Part shown: positions 55,940 through 64,000 of the stretch, in pieces
Layout of the letters: every line of letters begins with the position of its first letter
Position numbering within the stretch: position 1 is the stretch's first letter
Assembly (NCBI GenBank): GCA_002719955.1
Contig: PBFW01000040.1
Location: forward strand, 25,367-89,366
DNA length: 64,000 bases
Source of the DNA: Deltaproteobacteria bacterium
GTDB lineage: Bacteria > Myxococcota_A > UBA9160 > UBA4427
Reading direction: 5' to 3'
The notes under the pieces: generated by a model
Told to the model about the DNA's origin: nothing
Database searches by the model: none
What the model saw: only the letters and a program-made list of their open reading frames with translations
Position numbers and translations under genes: made by a program

Positions 55940-57135
55940 GAATCGACCCACGACCGAAAATTGCTCGAGGCACCCGCCCGCCAAGCGATTCGCGGGGAAT
56001 CGTCCTGGCGATCGTCCTGGTTCTGATCTTCACGCTGATCACTGCCGTCTACGCGTTTCAGCGCCGCGCGATCATCGACGCCACGATCAGCCGCAATCGC
56101 CTCGACGCCGCCGAGGCCGACGGACTCGCCAAGGGCGGATTGAGAATTGCCGAAGCGCTGGTGGCCATCGCCCACGCCAAACACCTCGCGACGGCGGCTG
56201 GGGAGGGAGAAACCGAGGCCCCGACCTCCACGAGCCTTTCCAGCGGGGCGAACTCGATCGACGCACTCTGGCAGGGGATCGAGGATTTTCCGATCGAACT
56301 CGAGGGCGATCGCAGGCTTCACATCGAGATCGAGGACGAGGGGGCCAAGCTCAATCTGAACGCCCTCGTCCCCACCGAATTCGGCGCCGCATCGGTGGGG
56401 GACGGCGGTGAGATCCCTACCGATGAATTGACCGACGAGGACGGAAGCTCAGCCGATGAGGAGGCCGTCGAATATCTCGCGGAGGTCCTCGAATATATCG
56501 TGGACGGCATGGAGAACCCCGATGAAGACAGGCGCTACGACACGCTCCGAATCGCCGAAAATCTGCTCGACTTCATCGACGAGGATTCGATCGCCATCAG
56601 CGGACGCAACGAAGACGACTATTACAGCCGACAGGACCCGCCCTACTCCGCCTGGAATCGCCCACTCGTCTCGATCGACCAGATCGGCCTGGTGGAGGAT
56701 ATCGACCCCGCGCTTCTCGCGGAGCTGCGCCACTACATGACCGTCCATCCGATCGCGGGCAGGGCCGGCATCAACCTGAACCGGGCCAAGCCCTGGGTCT
56801 TGAAGCTCGTCTACAGCGGAACCAGCGGCAATCGCCGGCTGATCGATGATCGGCTCGTCGAGGACCTCTACGACCTGCGAGAAAAGAACAAGCTCGTGTG
56901 CGACGACAGTAGCGCCAATCGCCACTGCATCAGCCGGTCCGAGGTCGGGAACGGCGAATTGGGCAACGGGAGCATCTACCCCGAAGCCGTGCTCCCGGCC
57001 CAACCGCTGGTCTTCCGCGTCGTCGCGACCGCCGAGGTCGGTGACATCGTGCGGCGCATCGAAGCGATCTACGATACGCGACCGAATTCGGAGCCCCAGC
57101 TGCTATCCTGGCGACGCCTGCGGGGAATCGACTAG
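55936..57135 (+). CDS. gspK: Minor pseudopilin GspK
   Basis: A 399-residue pseudopilin, the tip-capping subunit. The leader ends at Gly21 in SRGIVLAIVLVLIF, and as in other GspK the +5 Glu is absent. The typical segments RLDAAEADGLAKGG, IEIEDEGAKLNLNAL and the helix-hairpin-like GRAGINLNRAKPWVLKL are visible. The inserted acidic region around 155-185 is unusual. A terminator-like hairpin lies 67 bases after the stop. Confidence 0.9.
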   Translation: MRIDPRPKIARGTRPPSDSRGIVLAIVLVLIFTLITAVYAFQRRAIIDATISRNRLDAAEADGLAKGGLRIAEALVAIAHAKHLATAAGEGETEAPTSTSLSSGANSIDALWQGIEDFPIELEGDRRLHIEIEDEGAKLNLNALVPTEFGAASVGDGGEIPTDELTDEDGSSADEEAVEYLAEVLEYIVDGMENPDEDRRYDTLRIAENLLDFIDEDSIAISGRNEDDYYSRQDPPYSAWNRPLVSIDQIGLVEDIDPALLAELRHYMTVHPIAGRAGINLNRAKPWVLKLVYSGTSGNRRLIDDRLVEDLYDLREKNKLVCDDSSANRHCISRSEVGNGELGNGSIYPEAVLPAQPLVFRVVATAEVGDIVRRIEAIYDTRPNSEPQLLSWRRLRGID

Positions 57136-57201
57136 TGCTGGACGGGTTTGCTGGGAACGAAGACCACAGGGTTTGGGGTCCAAGAGACGAAAAGGATTGA
57201 G

Positions 57202-57229
57202 CCGCCCACTTCTTTTGGGCGGATTTTTT
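57202..57229 (+). terminator. Rho-independent terminator between gspK and gspL
   Basis: A 7-bp stem CCGCCCA/TGGGCGG with a 7-base loop is followed by A and six T (57224-57229). It should end or attenuate transcription from the gspC-K part, leaving gspL-M-N to readthrough or their own promoter. Confidence 0.8.
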
Positions 57230-57329
57230 AACGGTTATTCACGGGGCGCGGCACCCGGGTCGGGCTCCTACGAAAACCCCGGCGCGATCAACGCGGCCCG
57301 CTGCGAACGAAGGGAGACCTAGAGAGGCG

Positions 57330-58916
57330 ATGGCGGCCCTATTCGAGCGAAGCGTGCTCGGCCTGGACGCGGGCAGCCACGGCCTCAAGGCAGTGGAGCT
57401 CAGAGTCTCCCCGCGCAACCTCACCCCCGGTCAGTTTCGGATCCATCCACGCGTCGACGCGACATCGAATGTCTCCGATCACCTCCAGCGTTTCATCAGC
57501 ATGCACAACCTCCCCACCGATCAGGTCGCCTGTGCGTTGCCCGCACACCAACTCTCGACCCGCCGCCTCGAATTCCCGTTTTCAGATCAGCGACGACTCG
57601 CCCAGGCGATCCCCTTCGAGATCGAAGCCGAAACACCCTTCGACCTCGAGGACATCTTCGTCGACTGGAATATTCTTGTCGCCGAACGAGCCCGTGGCGT
57701 CGTAGCGGCCAGCCTCGCCAAGAAGGAGCATGTCTCCTCGCTCCTCGAAGGCTTCGAAGCGGCGGGCTGTGTGCCGCAGGTCCTCGAGGCCGAGGGACTC
57801 GTCCTCGCGAATCTCGCCCCGGTCTTCGGACTCGAGGGCACCCAGCTGATGGTGGACATCGGTCACGAGACCACGACCTTTTGCGCGCTGATCAACGGAC
57901 GCCCCGCGCTCGCACGCAGTATCCCGGTCGCGGGACGCGCGATGACCGAAGCCTTGATGGCCGAATTCGGACTCTCCTACGAGGACGCCGAACAACACAA
58001 ATGCGAAGGCGGTGTCCTCGGGCGTCCCGGTGCCGGCGCCTCCCCGGGCGTCCTGGCCGTCCTCGACCGAATCGCCCGGGAGGCCATGCGAACGCTCGAG
58101 GCGGCGGAGGCACGACAGGGAGAAGGTCCCGTCGCGCGTGAAGCAACGATCACCCTGGTCGGCGGCAGTGCGCGTCTGGAGCGCATCGACGAAATCCTCG
58201 CGCGGCGCACCGGGCTCGAAACCCAGCACCTGCGGATGCCAGCGGACGCCAGCCACGCAAATCTCGTCCAGGGCATCGACCCCGTCCTCTTCGGCCCGGC
58301 CCTCGCGCTCGCGCTCCGGCTCTCCGGCGAGGCCATCACGCGCATGAATTTCCGCCAGGGCGACCTCGCCTTCCGGCAGAACTTCGTCGATTTCTTCAAC
58401 CGCGAACTGCGACCGACGGCTGCGCTCGCCGCCGTGCTCGTCGTGCTCCTGCTCGTCAGTACCTTCGCGACGATCACCCTCCAGAACCGCCGTACCCATC
58501 GCCACGAAGAAGCCGCTGCCCAGCTCTACAGCGAGGCCTTTCCGGACCGCGAGATCGCTCCGGCGAACCCGTCCGAGGCGCTCACCGGCGAGCTCGCCGC
58601 CGCACAGCAGCGTGCCGAGTTCCTCGGCCTGTTCAGTGGCAATCGTTCCGCCCTCGCGCTGCTCGCCGAACTCTCGAACGCGATTCCCAGTGACCTCGAC
58701 GTTCGCGTCACCGAGGTCAATATCGACCGCAACCTGATCCGGCTCGACGTCGAGGCCGAGGGATATGAAGCAGCGGATCGATTGACCGATGTACTGTCCG
58801 AGACCGATCCGTTCCAGGGTGCCGAGGTCGCGGGGTCGATCAAGACCGACCGCAAGAGCGGCGGCGTGAGTTTCAACGTGAATATCCCTCTGGCCCCACC
58901 CGGAGGTGAAGCGTGA
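57330..58916 (+). CDS. gspL: Type II secretion protein GspL (PilM fold fused to PilN-like domain)
   Basis: A 528-residue protein. The first 340 residues are an actin-like PilM/GspL domain (VLGLDAGSHGLKAVEL, QAIPFEIEAETPF, LMVDIGHETTTFCAL, ITLVGGSARLERI). One membrane segment (about 370-390, AALAAVLVVLLLVSTFATIT) and a periplasmic PilN-like ferredoxin domain follow. Unlike enterobacterial GspL, the actin-type nucleotide motifs are nearly complete, as in PilM. It recruits GspE to the membrane. The ATG has a GGAGA upstream. Confidence 0.9.
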   Translation: MAALFERSVLGLDAGSHGLKAVELRVSPRNLTPGQFRIHPRVDATSNVSDHLQRFISMHNLPTDQVACALPAHQLSTRRLEFPFSDQRRLAQAIPFEIEAETPFDLEDIFVDWNILVAERARGVVAASLAKKEHVSSLLEGFEAAGCVPQVLEAEGLVLANLAPVFGLEGTQLMVDIGHETTTFCALINGRPALARSIPVAGRAMTEALMAEFGLSYEDAEQHKCEGGVLGRPGAGASPGVLAVLDRIAREAMRTLEAAEARQGEGPVAREATITLVGGSARLERIDEILARRTGLETQHLRMPADASHANLVQGIDPVLFGPALALALRLSGEAITRMNFRQGDLAFRQNFVDFFNRELRPTAALAAVLVVLLLVSTFATITLQNRRTHRHEEAAAQLYSEAFPDREIAPANPSEALTGELAAAQQRAEFLGLFSGNRSALALLAELSNAIPSDLDVRVTEVNIDRNLIRLDVEAEGYEAADRLTDVLSETDPFQGAEVAGSIKTDRKSGGVSFNVNIPLAPPGGEA

Positions 58917-59491
58917 ACGAACTGATCGGACGCATCCGGGTGCTGTGGGACGGGCTGATGCCTCGCGAGCAAGTCCTCGTATCGATTGCAGGCGGTGCGC
59001 TCCTCTTGACGATCCTGTTCCTCGGAATCGTGATGCCGATCCGCGCGACCATGGAGAAGGCTACGAATTCCGCCGACATCGCCGAGCGCAAGCTCTTGAT
59101 CATGGAGCGGATGAAGCGTGAGTGGGACGGGCTGCACGGTCGCCTCAGCGAAGTCGAGAGCCGAATTCAGGAAGCGCGCGAGCAGCAGAATCTTCTGACC
59201 CTGCTCGAGTCCCTCGCGACCCGCGCAGGCGTGAAGCCGAATTCGATGGAAAAGCGGCAATCTGGCGAAAGCGACGACTACGAAGAGACCAAAGTCGAGG
59301 TCAGCCTGAAGAACATCACGCTCCAACAGGCCGTCAACTATCTCTCGAGCATCGAAGGCGCGAACCAACCGCTGTCGGTCAAGAGTTTGCGGGTGAAGCG
59401 GCGACCGAGCCGAGCCAGCAAGGACGGTGGATCCGGGCCCGATCTGATCGACGTCACCTTCTCCGTTTCGGGTTTCAAACCACTTTCATGA
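58913..59491 (+). CDS. gspM: Type II secretion protein GspM (PilO-like)
   Basis: A 192-residue protein with one membrane segment (about 20-45), a coiled-coil stretch and a C-terminal ferredoxin-like domain, ending DLIDVTFSVSGF. It pairs with GspL. The GTG start overlaps gspL by 4 bases. Confidence 0.85.
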   Translation: MNELIGRIRVLWDGLMPREQVLVSIAGGALLLTILFLGIVMPIRATMEKATNSADIAERKLLIMERMKREWDGLHGRLSEVESRIQEAREQQNLLTLLESLATRAGVKPNSMEKRQSGESDDYEETKVEVSLKNITLQQAVNYLSSIEGANQPLSVKSLRVKRRPSRASKDGGSGPDLIDVTFSVSGFKPLS

Positions 59492-59582
59492 CCAGAGCAT
59501 GACTGGACCATGACCGAAGCACAGCCCTCTCCTCGCCCCGCTTCCTCCAGCACAGAACGTCCAACCCCGGTAGAGTAGGCGG

Positions 59583-60476
59583 GTGCCCGAATCCAAACTC
59601 TCCACCGGTGTGGCGCGGCGGGCCTCCCTGCCCATCGCTATCGGCCTTCCGATCGCCGCCCTGCTGATCCTCTTCTTCGTGGTTCTGCTCTTTCCGTGGG
59701 AGAGCCTCGGGCGACGCATCGCTTGGGAGATCAGCAACGTCAGCGGCGCCCGAGTCGATGTTCCGAACCTCTCGCCCGCCCTGACCGCCCGCGGCCCTGT
59801 GCTGCGTGCTCGCGATGTCACGATCGAACACCCGGCCGTCGACCGCGTTCCCCTCTTCGAGCTCGAGATCTCACCGCGTTTCTCGACCTCCTGGTTCGGC
59901 GGGGAGCCGACGCTCCGGTTGTGGGCTCGCAGCGGCCTCGGTGACATCGATGGCCTCTTGCGGCTCGGCAGGAAGGCGGCCTACGTCGGAAAGGTGAGCG
60001 AGGTGGAGCTTTCACGCCTCCCGCTGCGCCTCGACACCAGCCGCCTTCGATTCAGGGGCATGCTTTCCGCGGAGGCGCATGTCGAGCTCGACCCGGGCGG
60101 CACACTGCACGGACGTATCGATTTCGAAAGCACATCACTGAACGTTCAGTCGGATCGCTGGCCGATCGCAATCCCCTTCACGCGGGCCCATGGCACGATC
60201 GAGATCCTCGAGACCGGGGCGACCCGGGTCGATTCCGTTGTCCTCGAGGGCCAGATCGTCGAAGCCGACCTGAGCGGTGAGATCGGCCTCGTCCATCGAA
60301 GTCAGTCCCCTCCGATCGACTTCACCGCCCATCTCCGTGTGCTCGACGCGACGCTTCGGCAACTCGCACCCGGTGCGGGGCTGCCGCTGTCGAGCGCGGG
60401 GGAGGCAGATCTCCGCGTGGGCGGCACCCTGGATGCACCGAGGATCATCCCGGGGACGCAGCGGCGGGCGGGATGA
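59583..60476 (+). CDS. gspN: Type II secretion protein GspN
   Basis: A 297-residue protein with a single N-terminal membrane segment (LPIAIGLPIAALLILFFVVL), then a periplasmic beta-rich domain of the GspN type (LFPWESLGRRIAWEISNVSG, RVDVPNLSPALTARGPVLRA). GspN occurs in only part of the T2SS operons and is common in deltaproteobacteria. The GTG start at 59583 lies 91 bases after gspM. The stop overlaps the ArsR-methyltransferase gene. Confidence 0.82.
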   Translation: MPESKLSTGVARRASLPIAIGLPIAALLILFFVVLLFPWESLGRRIAWEISNVSGARVDVPNLSPALTARGPVLRARDVTIEHPAVDRVPLFELEISPRFSTSWFGGEPTLRLWARSGLGDIDGLLRLGRKAAYVGKVSEVELSRLPLRLDTSRLRFRGMLSAEAHVELDPGGTLHGRIDFESTSLNVQSDRWPIAIPFTRAHGTIEILETGATRVDSVVLEGQIVEADLSGEIGLVHRSQSPPIDFTAHLRVLDATLRQLAPGAGLPLSSAGEADLRVGGTLDAPRIIPGTQRRAG

Positions 60477-61474
60477 CGACACCCGCAGCGGAAGCGCTCC
60501 AGAGGGTCTTCAAGACACTCGCCGACCCGACCCGGGTGCGGATCCTGCGCCTGCTCGAGCAGGAGGAGCTGATCGTCGGTGAATTGATGGAGATCCTCTC
60601 GATGGCTCAGTCGCGGGTCTCTCGGCATCTCGCGATTCTGCGAGAGGCCGGCCTGTTGAGTGATCGGCGCGAAGGAACTTTTGTCGCCTATCGACTCATC
60701 CTGCCCGAAAAGGGCCCCTGGCGCGACGCGTGGGCACTCGCCCGAGATAGCCTGGCGGCTGATCCGACCGCCGAGCGCGACGACACGCTGCTACGCCGCG
60801 TCCTCGCCGCCCGCAGATCGCGGACGGGCACCGGACGCAGCTTCTTCGATGCGGTCGGGCCCGAATGGGACGCGCTTCGAAGGGTCTTCGGCGACGATCT
60901 TCTGCGCGCCCGCGCGACCGCCGCCCTCGTCCCACCCCGGCTCAGGGTCGCGGATATCGGTACGGGGACGGGTGTGCTTGCGCTCGAACTCGCGCGCCTC
61001 GGACTCGACGTGATCGGCATCGATCGGTCCGAGGGAATGCTCGAAGCCGCGCAAGAGAAATGGCAGGCCACCCAAGCGAACACCGCGGGCAGCATCGAAT
61101 TCCGTTACGGGGATGCCCACGACCTTCCCCTCAACGATGACAGCCTCGACGCCGCCTTCGCACACATGGTGCTCCACTCTCTGGAGGAGCCGGGGGGCGC
61201 GATCGCGGAAATGGCGCGCATCGTTCGGCCCGGCGGCCAGGTGATCCTCGTCGACTTCCTCCTCCACGATCACGCCTGGATGGAGAAGGACCTGGGGCTG
61301 CTCTGGCTGGGTTTCGAGCCCGATGCGCTGCGAGTCTGGCTCGACGAGGCCGGTCTCGAGGCCTCGCGGATCCAGCCCTACGAATCCGATGCGAAACACG
61401 ACCTGCCGGCCAGCTTCGTCGCCTCGGCGCGAAAGCCCGCATCCAGCACCGGCCAGGGCCCCGGTCGGAAATGA
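60473..61474 (+). CDS. ArsR-type regulator fused to SAM-dependent methyltransferase
   Basis: A 333-residue two-domain protein. Residues about 8-78 form an ArsR winged helix (LADPTRVRILRLLE, QSRVSRHLAILREAGLLSDR). Residues about 155-330 are a class I methyltransferase with motif I VADIGTGTG (159-167), an acidic strand end GIDRSEGML and the typical DSLDAAFAHMVLHSLEEP. The arsenic-binding cysteines of true ArsR are missing. Fusions of this type are known beside SAH/methionine-cycle genes and may sense SAM or SAH; such genes are not next to this one. It overlaps gspN and the HAD gene by 4 bases each. Confidence 0.88.
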   Translation: MTTPAAEALQRVFKTLADPTRVRILRLLEQEELIVGELMEILSMAQSRVSRHLAILREAGLLSDRREGTFVAYRLILPEKGPWRDAWALARDSLAADPTAERDDTLLRRVLAARRSRTGTGRSFFDAVGPEWDALRRVFGDDLLRARATAALVPPRLRVADIGTGTGVLALELARLGLDVIGIDRSEGMLEAAQEKWQATQANTAGSIEFRYGDAHDLPLNDDSLDAAFAHMVLHSLEEPGGAIAEMARIVRPGGQVILVDFLLHDHAWMEKDLGLLWLGFEPDALRVWLDEAGLEASRIQPYESDAKHDLPASFVASARKPASSTGQGPGRK

Positions 61475-62217
61475 CCGAGGGCTCGACGGCGCCGGCGATC
61501 TGCTTCGATGCCACGGGCACCTTGATCGAAGCGACCGCCTCGGTCGGCGAGGTGTATCACCACGTCGCCTGCGCTCACGGCGTCGATCTGCCGGCCTGGC
61601 GTCTAGACGATGCGTTCCGCCGGGTGCTGCGGCATGCACCGCCGCGGGGGCTCGAGGGTGCGACACGCGACGAACGTCGCGCCAACGAGGTCGAGTGGTG
61701 GTTCGAGAGGATCCGCCAGACCTTCCAGGCCGCCGACAGCAGCGCGCGCTTCGACGATTTCCGGTCCTTCGCCCGGGTCCTCTTCGATCGCTACGAGAGC
61801 GGTGAAGCCTGGCGAGCCCGACCGGGCATCCGCGAGACACTGCTCCGCCTGAACGACCTGGACTCTTTTCTCGCCGTCACGAGCAACTTCGACCATCGCC
61901 TCCCGAAAATTCTTGAAGCACTCGATTTAGATCATTTTTTTTCGATCATGGAAATCCCCTTTCAAGAGGCACGGGCCAAACCCGAAAGGTCGGTCTTCGA
62001 AAGCGTCGCGCAGGCGGCGGGACGGCCGATCGATTCGCTGGTCTACGTCGGCGATGACCCGCCCGAAATCTTGCGTGCCCTCACCACCCATGGACTTCGC
62101 GTCGTCGACATCGGTGAGGTTCAGGAATCGGCCACGCTCTTCGATCTGCTCTTGGGCCCCTCGAAATCCACCGCCCCCGCTACGCTCCCCTCCACGACTC
62201 CGACGATCGATCCCTAG
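61471..62217 (+). CDS. HAD-superfamily hydrolase
   Basis: A 248-residue phosphatase-like HAD protein: motif I FDATGT with nucleophile Asp13, motif II VTSNFD, motif III Lys in ARAKPERSVFE, and motif IV YVGDDPPEIL. A helical cap (about 25-110) follows motif I, as in HDHD3-like members. The usual second Asp of motif I is Thr/Ala (D-A-T), so phosphotransfer may be limited, or it acts as a dehalogenase-like hydrolase. The substrate is unknown. It is coupled to the preceding methyltransferase. Confidence 0.85.
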   Translation: MTEGSTAPAICFDATGTLIEATASVGEVYHHVACAHGVDLPAWRLDDAFRRVLRHAPPRGLEGATRDERRANEVEWWFERIRQTFQAADSSARFDDFRSFARVLFDRYESGEAWRARPGIRETLLRLNDLDSFLAVTSNFDHRLPKILEALDLDHFFSIMEIPFQEARAKPERSVFESVAQAAGRPIDSLVYVGDDPPEILRALTTHGLRVVDIGEVQESATLFDLLLGPSKSTAPATLPSTTPTIDP

Positions 62218-62245
62218 CCACCTGCCGTGAAAGGCTTCCGCCCGC

Positions 62246-63721
62246 ATGAGCGCCTCCGATTCTTCGAGCGATGCTGGAACGTCCAGTTCCGATCGCGCCC
62301 TCAGCTTCTTCCGGGACCGCTTCGAGTTGAGCGATTCCAGCCTGGCCACTGCCCTCGACACCGCCCTCGAGCGACGGGTCGACTACGCCGACCTCTACTT
62401 CGAGTACACGACGACCGATTCGGTCTCCCTCGAAGAGGGCCTCGTGAAGTCGGGGGATCGTCATCTCGAACAGGGCGTCGGGGTTCGCGCCGTGCGAGGC
62501 GAGCGCCAGGGATATGCGCATTCCGACGAGATCAGTCTCGAGAGCGCGCGCCTCGCGGCCGGAACCGCCCGCGCGATCGCGAACGAGACGAGTCCCCAGG
62601 GTCCGGTCACGATCGCCGCGTCATCCGGCGGGCGCGATCTCTATCCCGTCACCGTGGCACCCACCGACGTCCCGGTGGCGACCAAGGTCGACTGGCTGAA
62701 CGAGATCGACGCCTACGCCCGAGCCCGCGACCCCAAGGTCAGCCAGGTGATGGCGAGCATTGTCTGCCAACACAAGCACACGCTCGTCGCCGCCAGCGAC
62801 GGCTCGCGAACAGCCGACGCCCTGCCCCTCGTTCGCATCAACGTCCAGATCCTCGCCGCTGATGGAAACCGCCGGGAGATCGGGTATCAGGGAGCTGGCG
62901 GACGCTTCGAACTCGAACAACTGCGCGATCCAGCTCGCTGGCAGGGGCTCGTCGACGAAGCCGTCCGAATGGCCCTCCTGAACCTCGACGCCGAAGCCTG
63001 CCCCGCCGGAGCGATGGATGTCGTGCTGGGCCCCGGCTGGCCCGGCATCTTGCTCCACGAAGCCATCGGCCACGGCCTCGAGGGCGATTTCAATCGCAAG
63101 AAGACGTCGGCCTTCTGCGACAAGCTCGGCGAACGCGTCGCCGCCGAGGGCGTGACCGTCGTCGACGATGGCACGATTGCCGGTCGCCGCGGCTCGATCA
63201 ACATCGACGACGAAGGGACGCCGACCCGGCGCAACGTCCTGATCAAGAACGGGGTGCTCGTCGGCTACATGCAGGACCGCCTGAACGCAAAATTGATGGG
63301 CGTCGAACCGACGGGAAATGGTCGCCGCGAAAGCTACGCCCATATGCCCCTGCCGCGCATGACCAACACCTTCATGCTCGCGGGCAAGGAAGATCCAGAG
63401 GAGATCTTGAAATCCGTCGACAACGGCCTCTATGCAGTCAGCTTCGGCGGCGGTCAGGTCGACATCACGAGCGGCAAGTTCGTGTTCAGCGCAAGCGAGG
63501 CATATCGTATCGAAAACGGCCAGATCGGTGCGCCGGTCAAGGGCGCGACGCTGATCGGAAACGGACCCGACGTCCTCATGCGAGTAAGTCGGATCGGTCA
63601 CGACCTCGCCCTCGACGAAGGGGTGGGAACCTGTGGCAAGGACGGTCAGGGGGTCCCTGTCGGTGTCGGATTGCCGACGATCCGAGTCGATGATCTGACG
63701 GTCGGAGGCACCGAAGGATGA
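62246..63721 (+). CDS. tldD: Metalloprotease TldD
   Basis: A 491-residue member of the TldD/PmbA (M103) family. The zinc motif HEAIGH is at residues 271-276 in ILLHEAIGHGLEGD; TldD holds the catalytic zinc, and TldE lacks it. Other family blocks are VDYADLYFEYTTTDSVSLEE at the start and GRRESYAHMPLPRMTNTFM and VDITSGKFVFSASEAYRIEN in the C-terminal half. TldD and TldE form a complex that degrades unfolded peptides and trims leader peptides of some RiPPs. Its stop overlaps the tldE start. Confidence 0.95.
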   Translation: MSASDSSSDAGTSSSDRALSFFRDRFELSDSSLATALDTALERRVDYADLYFEYTTTDSVSLEEGLVKSGDRHLEQGVGVRAVRGERQGYAHSDEISLESARLAAGTARAIANETSPQGPVTIAASSGGRDLYPVTVAPTDVPVATKVDWLNEIDAYARARDPKVSQVMASIVCQHKHTLVAASDGSRTADALPLVRINVQILAADGNRREIGYQGAGGRFELEQLRDPARWQGLVDEAVRMALLNLDAEACPAGAMDVVLGPGWPGILLHEAIGHGLEGDFNRKKTSAFCDKLGERVAAEGVTVVDDGTIAGRRGSINIDDEGTPTRRNVLIKNGVLVGYMQDRLNAKLMGVEPTGNGRRESYAHMPLPRMTNTFMLAGKEDPEEILKSVDNGLYAVSFGGGQVDITSGKFVFSASEAYRIENGQIGAPVKGATLIGNGPDVLMRVSRIGHDLALDEGVGTCGKDGQGVPVGVGLPTIRVDDLTVGGTEG

Positions 63722-64000
63722 GCCATTTCAGCCCCGATCCCAGCAGGACCAAGACCCCCGCCGCGATGGAAACCGTCGTCTCCCGGGCCCTCGAAGCAGC
63801 GCGCCGAGCAGGCGCGAGCCAAGCCGATGTCCTGCTCGCCGAAGGCGACGACCGCGAGGTCCGCGTGCGCGGCGACGAGATCGACTTCGTCAAGCAGGCC
63901 CAGGAACGGTCGCTCGGAATTCGCGTGCTCGTCGATGGCGGGGAGGGCCGCAAGACATCGATCGTTTCAACGAGCGATCTCGCGCCCGGGGCCGTCGATC
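63718..64000 (+). CDS. pmbA: TldE/PmbA partner of TldD (3' end outside window)
   Basis: The first 94 residues of a TldD/PmbA-family protein. TVVSRALEAARRAGASQADV, then EVRVRGDEIDFVKQAQERSL and GIRVLVDGGEGRKTSIVSTSD match the N-terminal domain of PmbA. The direct 4-base coupling to tldD and the family pairing support TldE rather than a second TldD. The zinc region is not in view. Confidence 0.88.
   Translation, partial: MSHFSPDPSRTKTPAAMETVVSRALEAARRAGASQADVLLAEGDDREVRVRGDEIDFVKQAQERSLGIRVLVDGGEGRKTSIVSTSDLAPGAVD

Noticed and set aside
57136..57329. Riboswitch in the gspK-gspL gap
   Set aside because: Only a simple terminator hairpin is supported; no known aptamer core is visible.

Overview
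This is a GC-rich window whose gene set points to a deltaproteobacterial or Myxococcota-like Gram-negative bacterium. The main reasons are a complete gspC-to-gspN type II secretion operon with a PilM-fold GspL and a GspN, lipoproteins with an OmpA-type peptidoglycan-binding protein, two Lon proteases, wax ester synthase/DGAT-like enzymes, and a glucosyl-3-phosphoglycerate synthase-like enzyme. This placement is inferred from gene content only; there is no rRNA in the window.

Layout. 1-4.5 kb: the end of a degenerate GGDEF protein, then a reverse-strand sulfur-related group (Rrf2 regulator, JAMM peptidase, beta-propeller lipoprotein, ATP sulfurylase). 4.5-12.9 kb: ABC-F ATPase, RNase R-type exonuclease, tRNA-Leu(CAG), a crotonase and a first Lon. 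13-20 kb: surface polysaccharide and compatible-solute genes (GT4 glycosyltransferase, DegT aminotransferase, WcaJ-like phosphoglycosyltransferase, GT39-like membrane protein, GpgS-like enzyme), then a PilZ protein. 20.3-24 kb: a Y-family polymerase homologue without catalytic acids, coupled to a penicillin-acylase homologue that seems to lack the usual nucleophile position. 24-26.5 kb: pgk-tpiA-secG behind a good sigma-70 promoter.

26.6-32.5 kb is the accessory part. It begins at tRNA-Leu(GAG) and holds a phage-type DNA cytosine methyltransferase broken by a one-base deletion, a PEGA-type lipoprotein, two IS3-type transposase stubs, a pilin, a large protein of unknown function and long gene-poor stretches. 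The methyltransferase carries a second, recognisable +1 reading frame along its length; the same deletion shifts both frames at the same point. I regard this as the most unusual signal in the window.

32.5-37.7 kb is a neutral-lipid locus: two WS/DGAT homologues (one with a degenerate active site, one canonical with an internal 18-bp tandem repeat), an alpha/beta hydrolase and a TetR regulator, with palindromes in the divergent AT-rich promoter region. 37.7-46.1 kb is a reverse-strand proteostasis and envelope cluster (dnaK, hsp20, second lon, OmpA-type lipoprotein, UbiB-like kinase, flavin reductase, DsbA-like oxidoreductase). 46.5-60.5 kb is the type II secretion operon, with a SPOR-like domain fused to GspD and a cysteine-rich DxDxDG tail on GspJ. 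The window ends with an ArsR-methyltransferase fusion, a HAD hydrolase, tldD and the start of tldE/pmbA.
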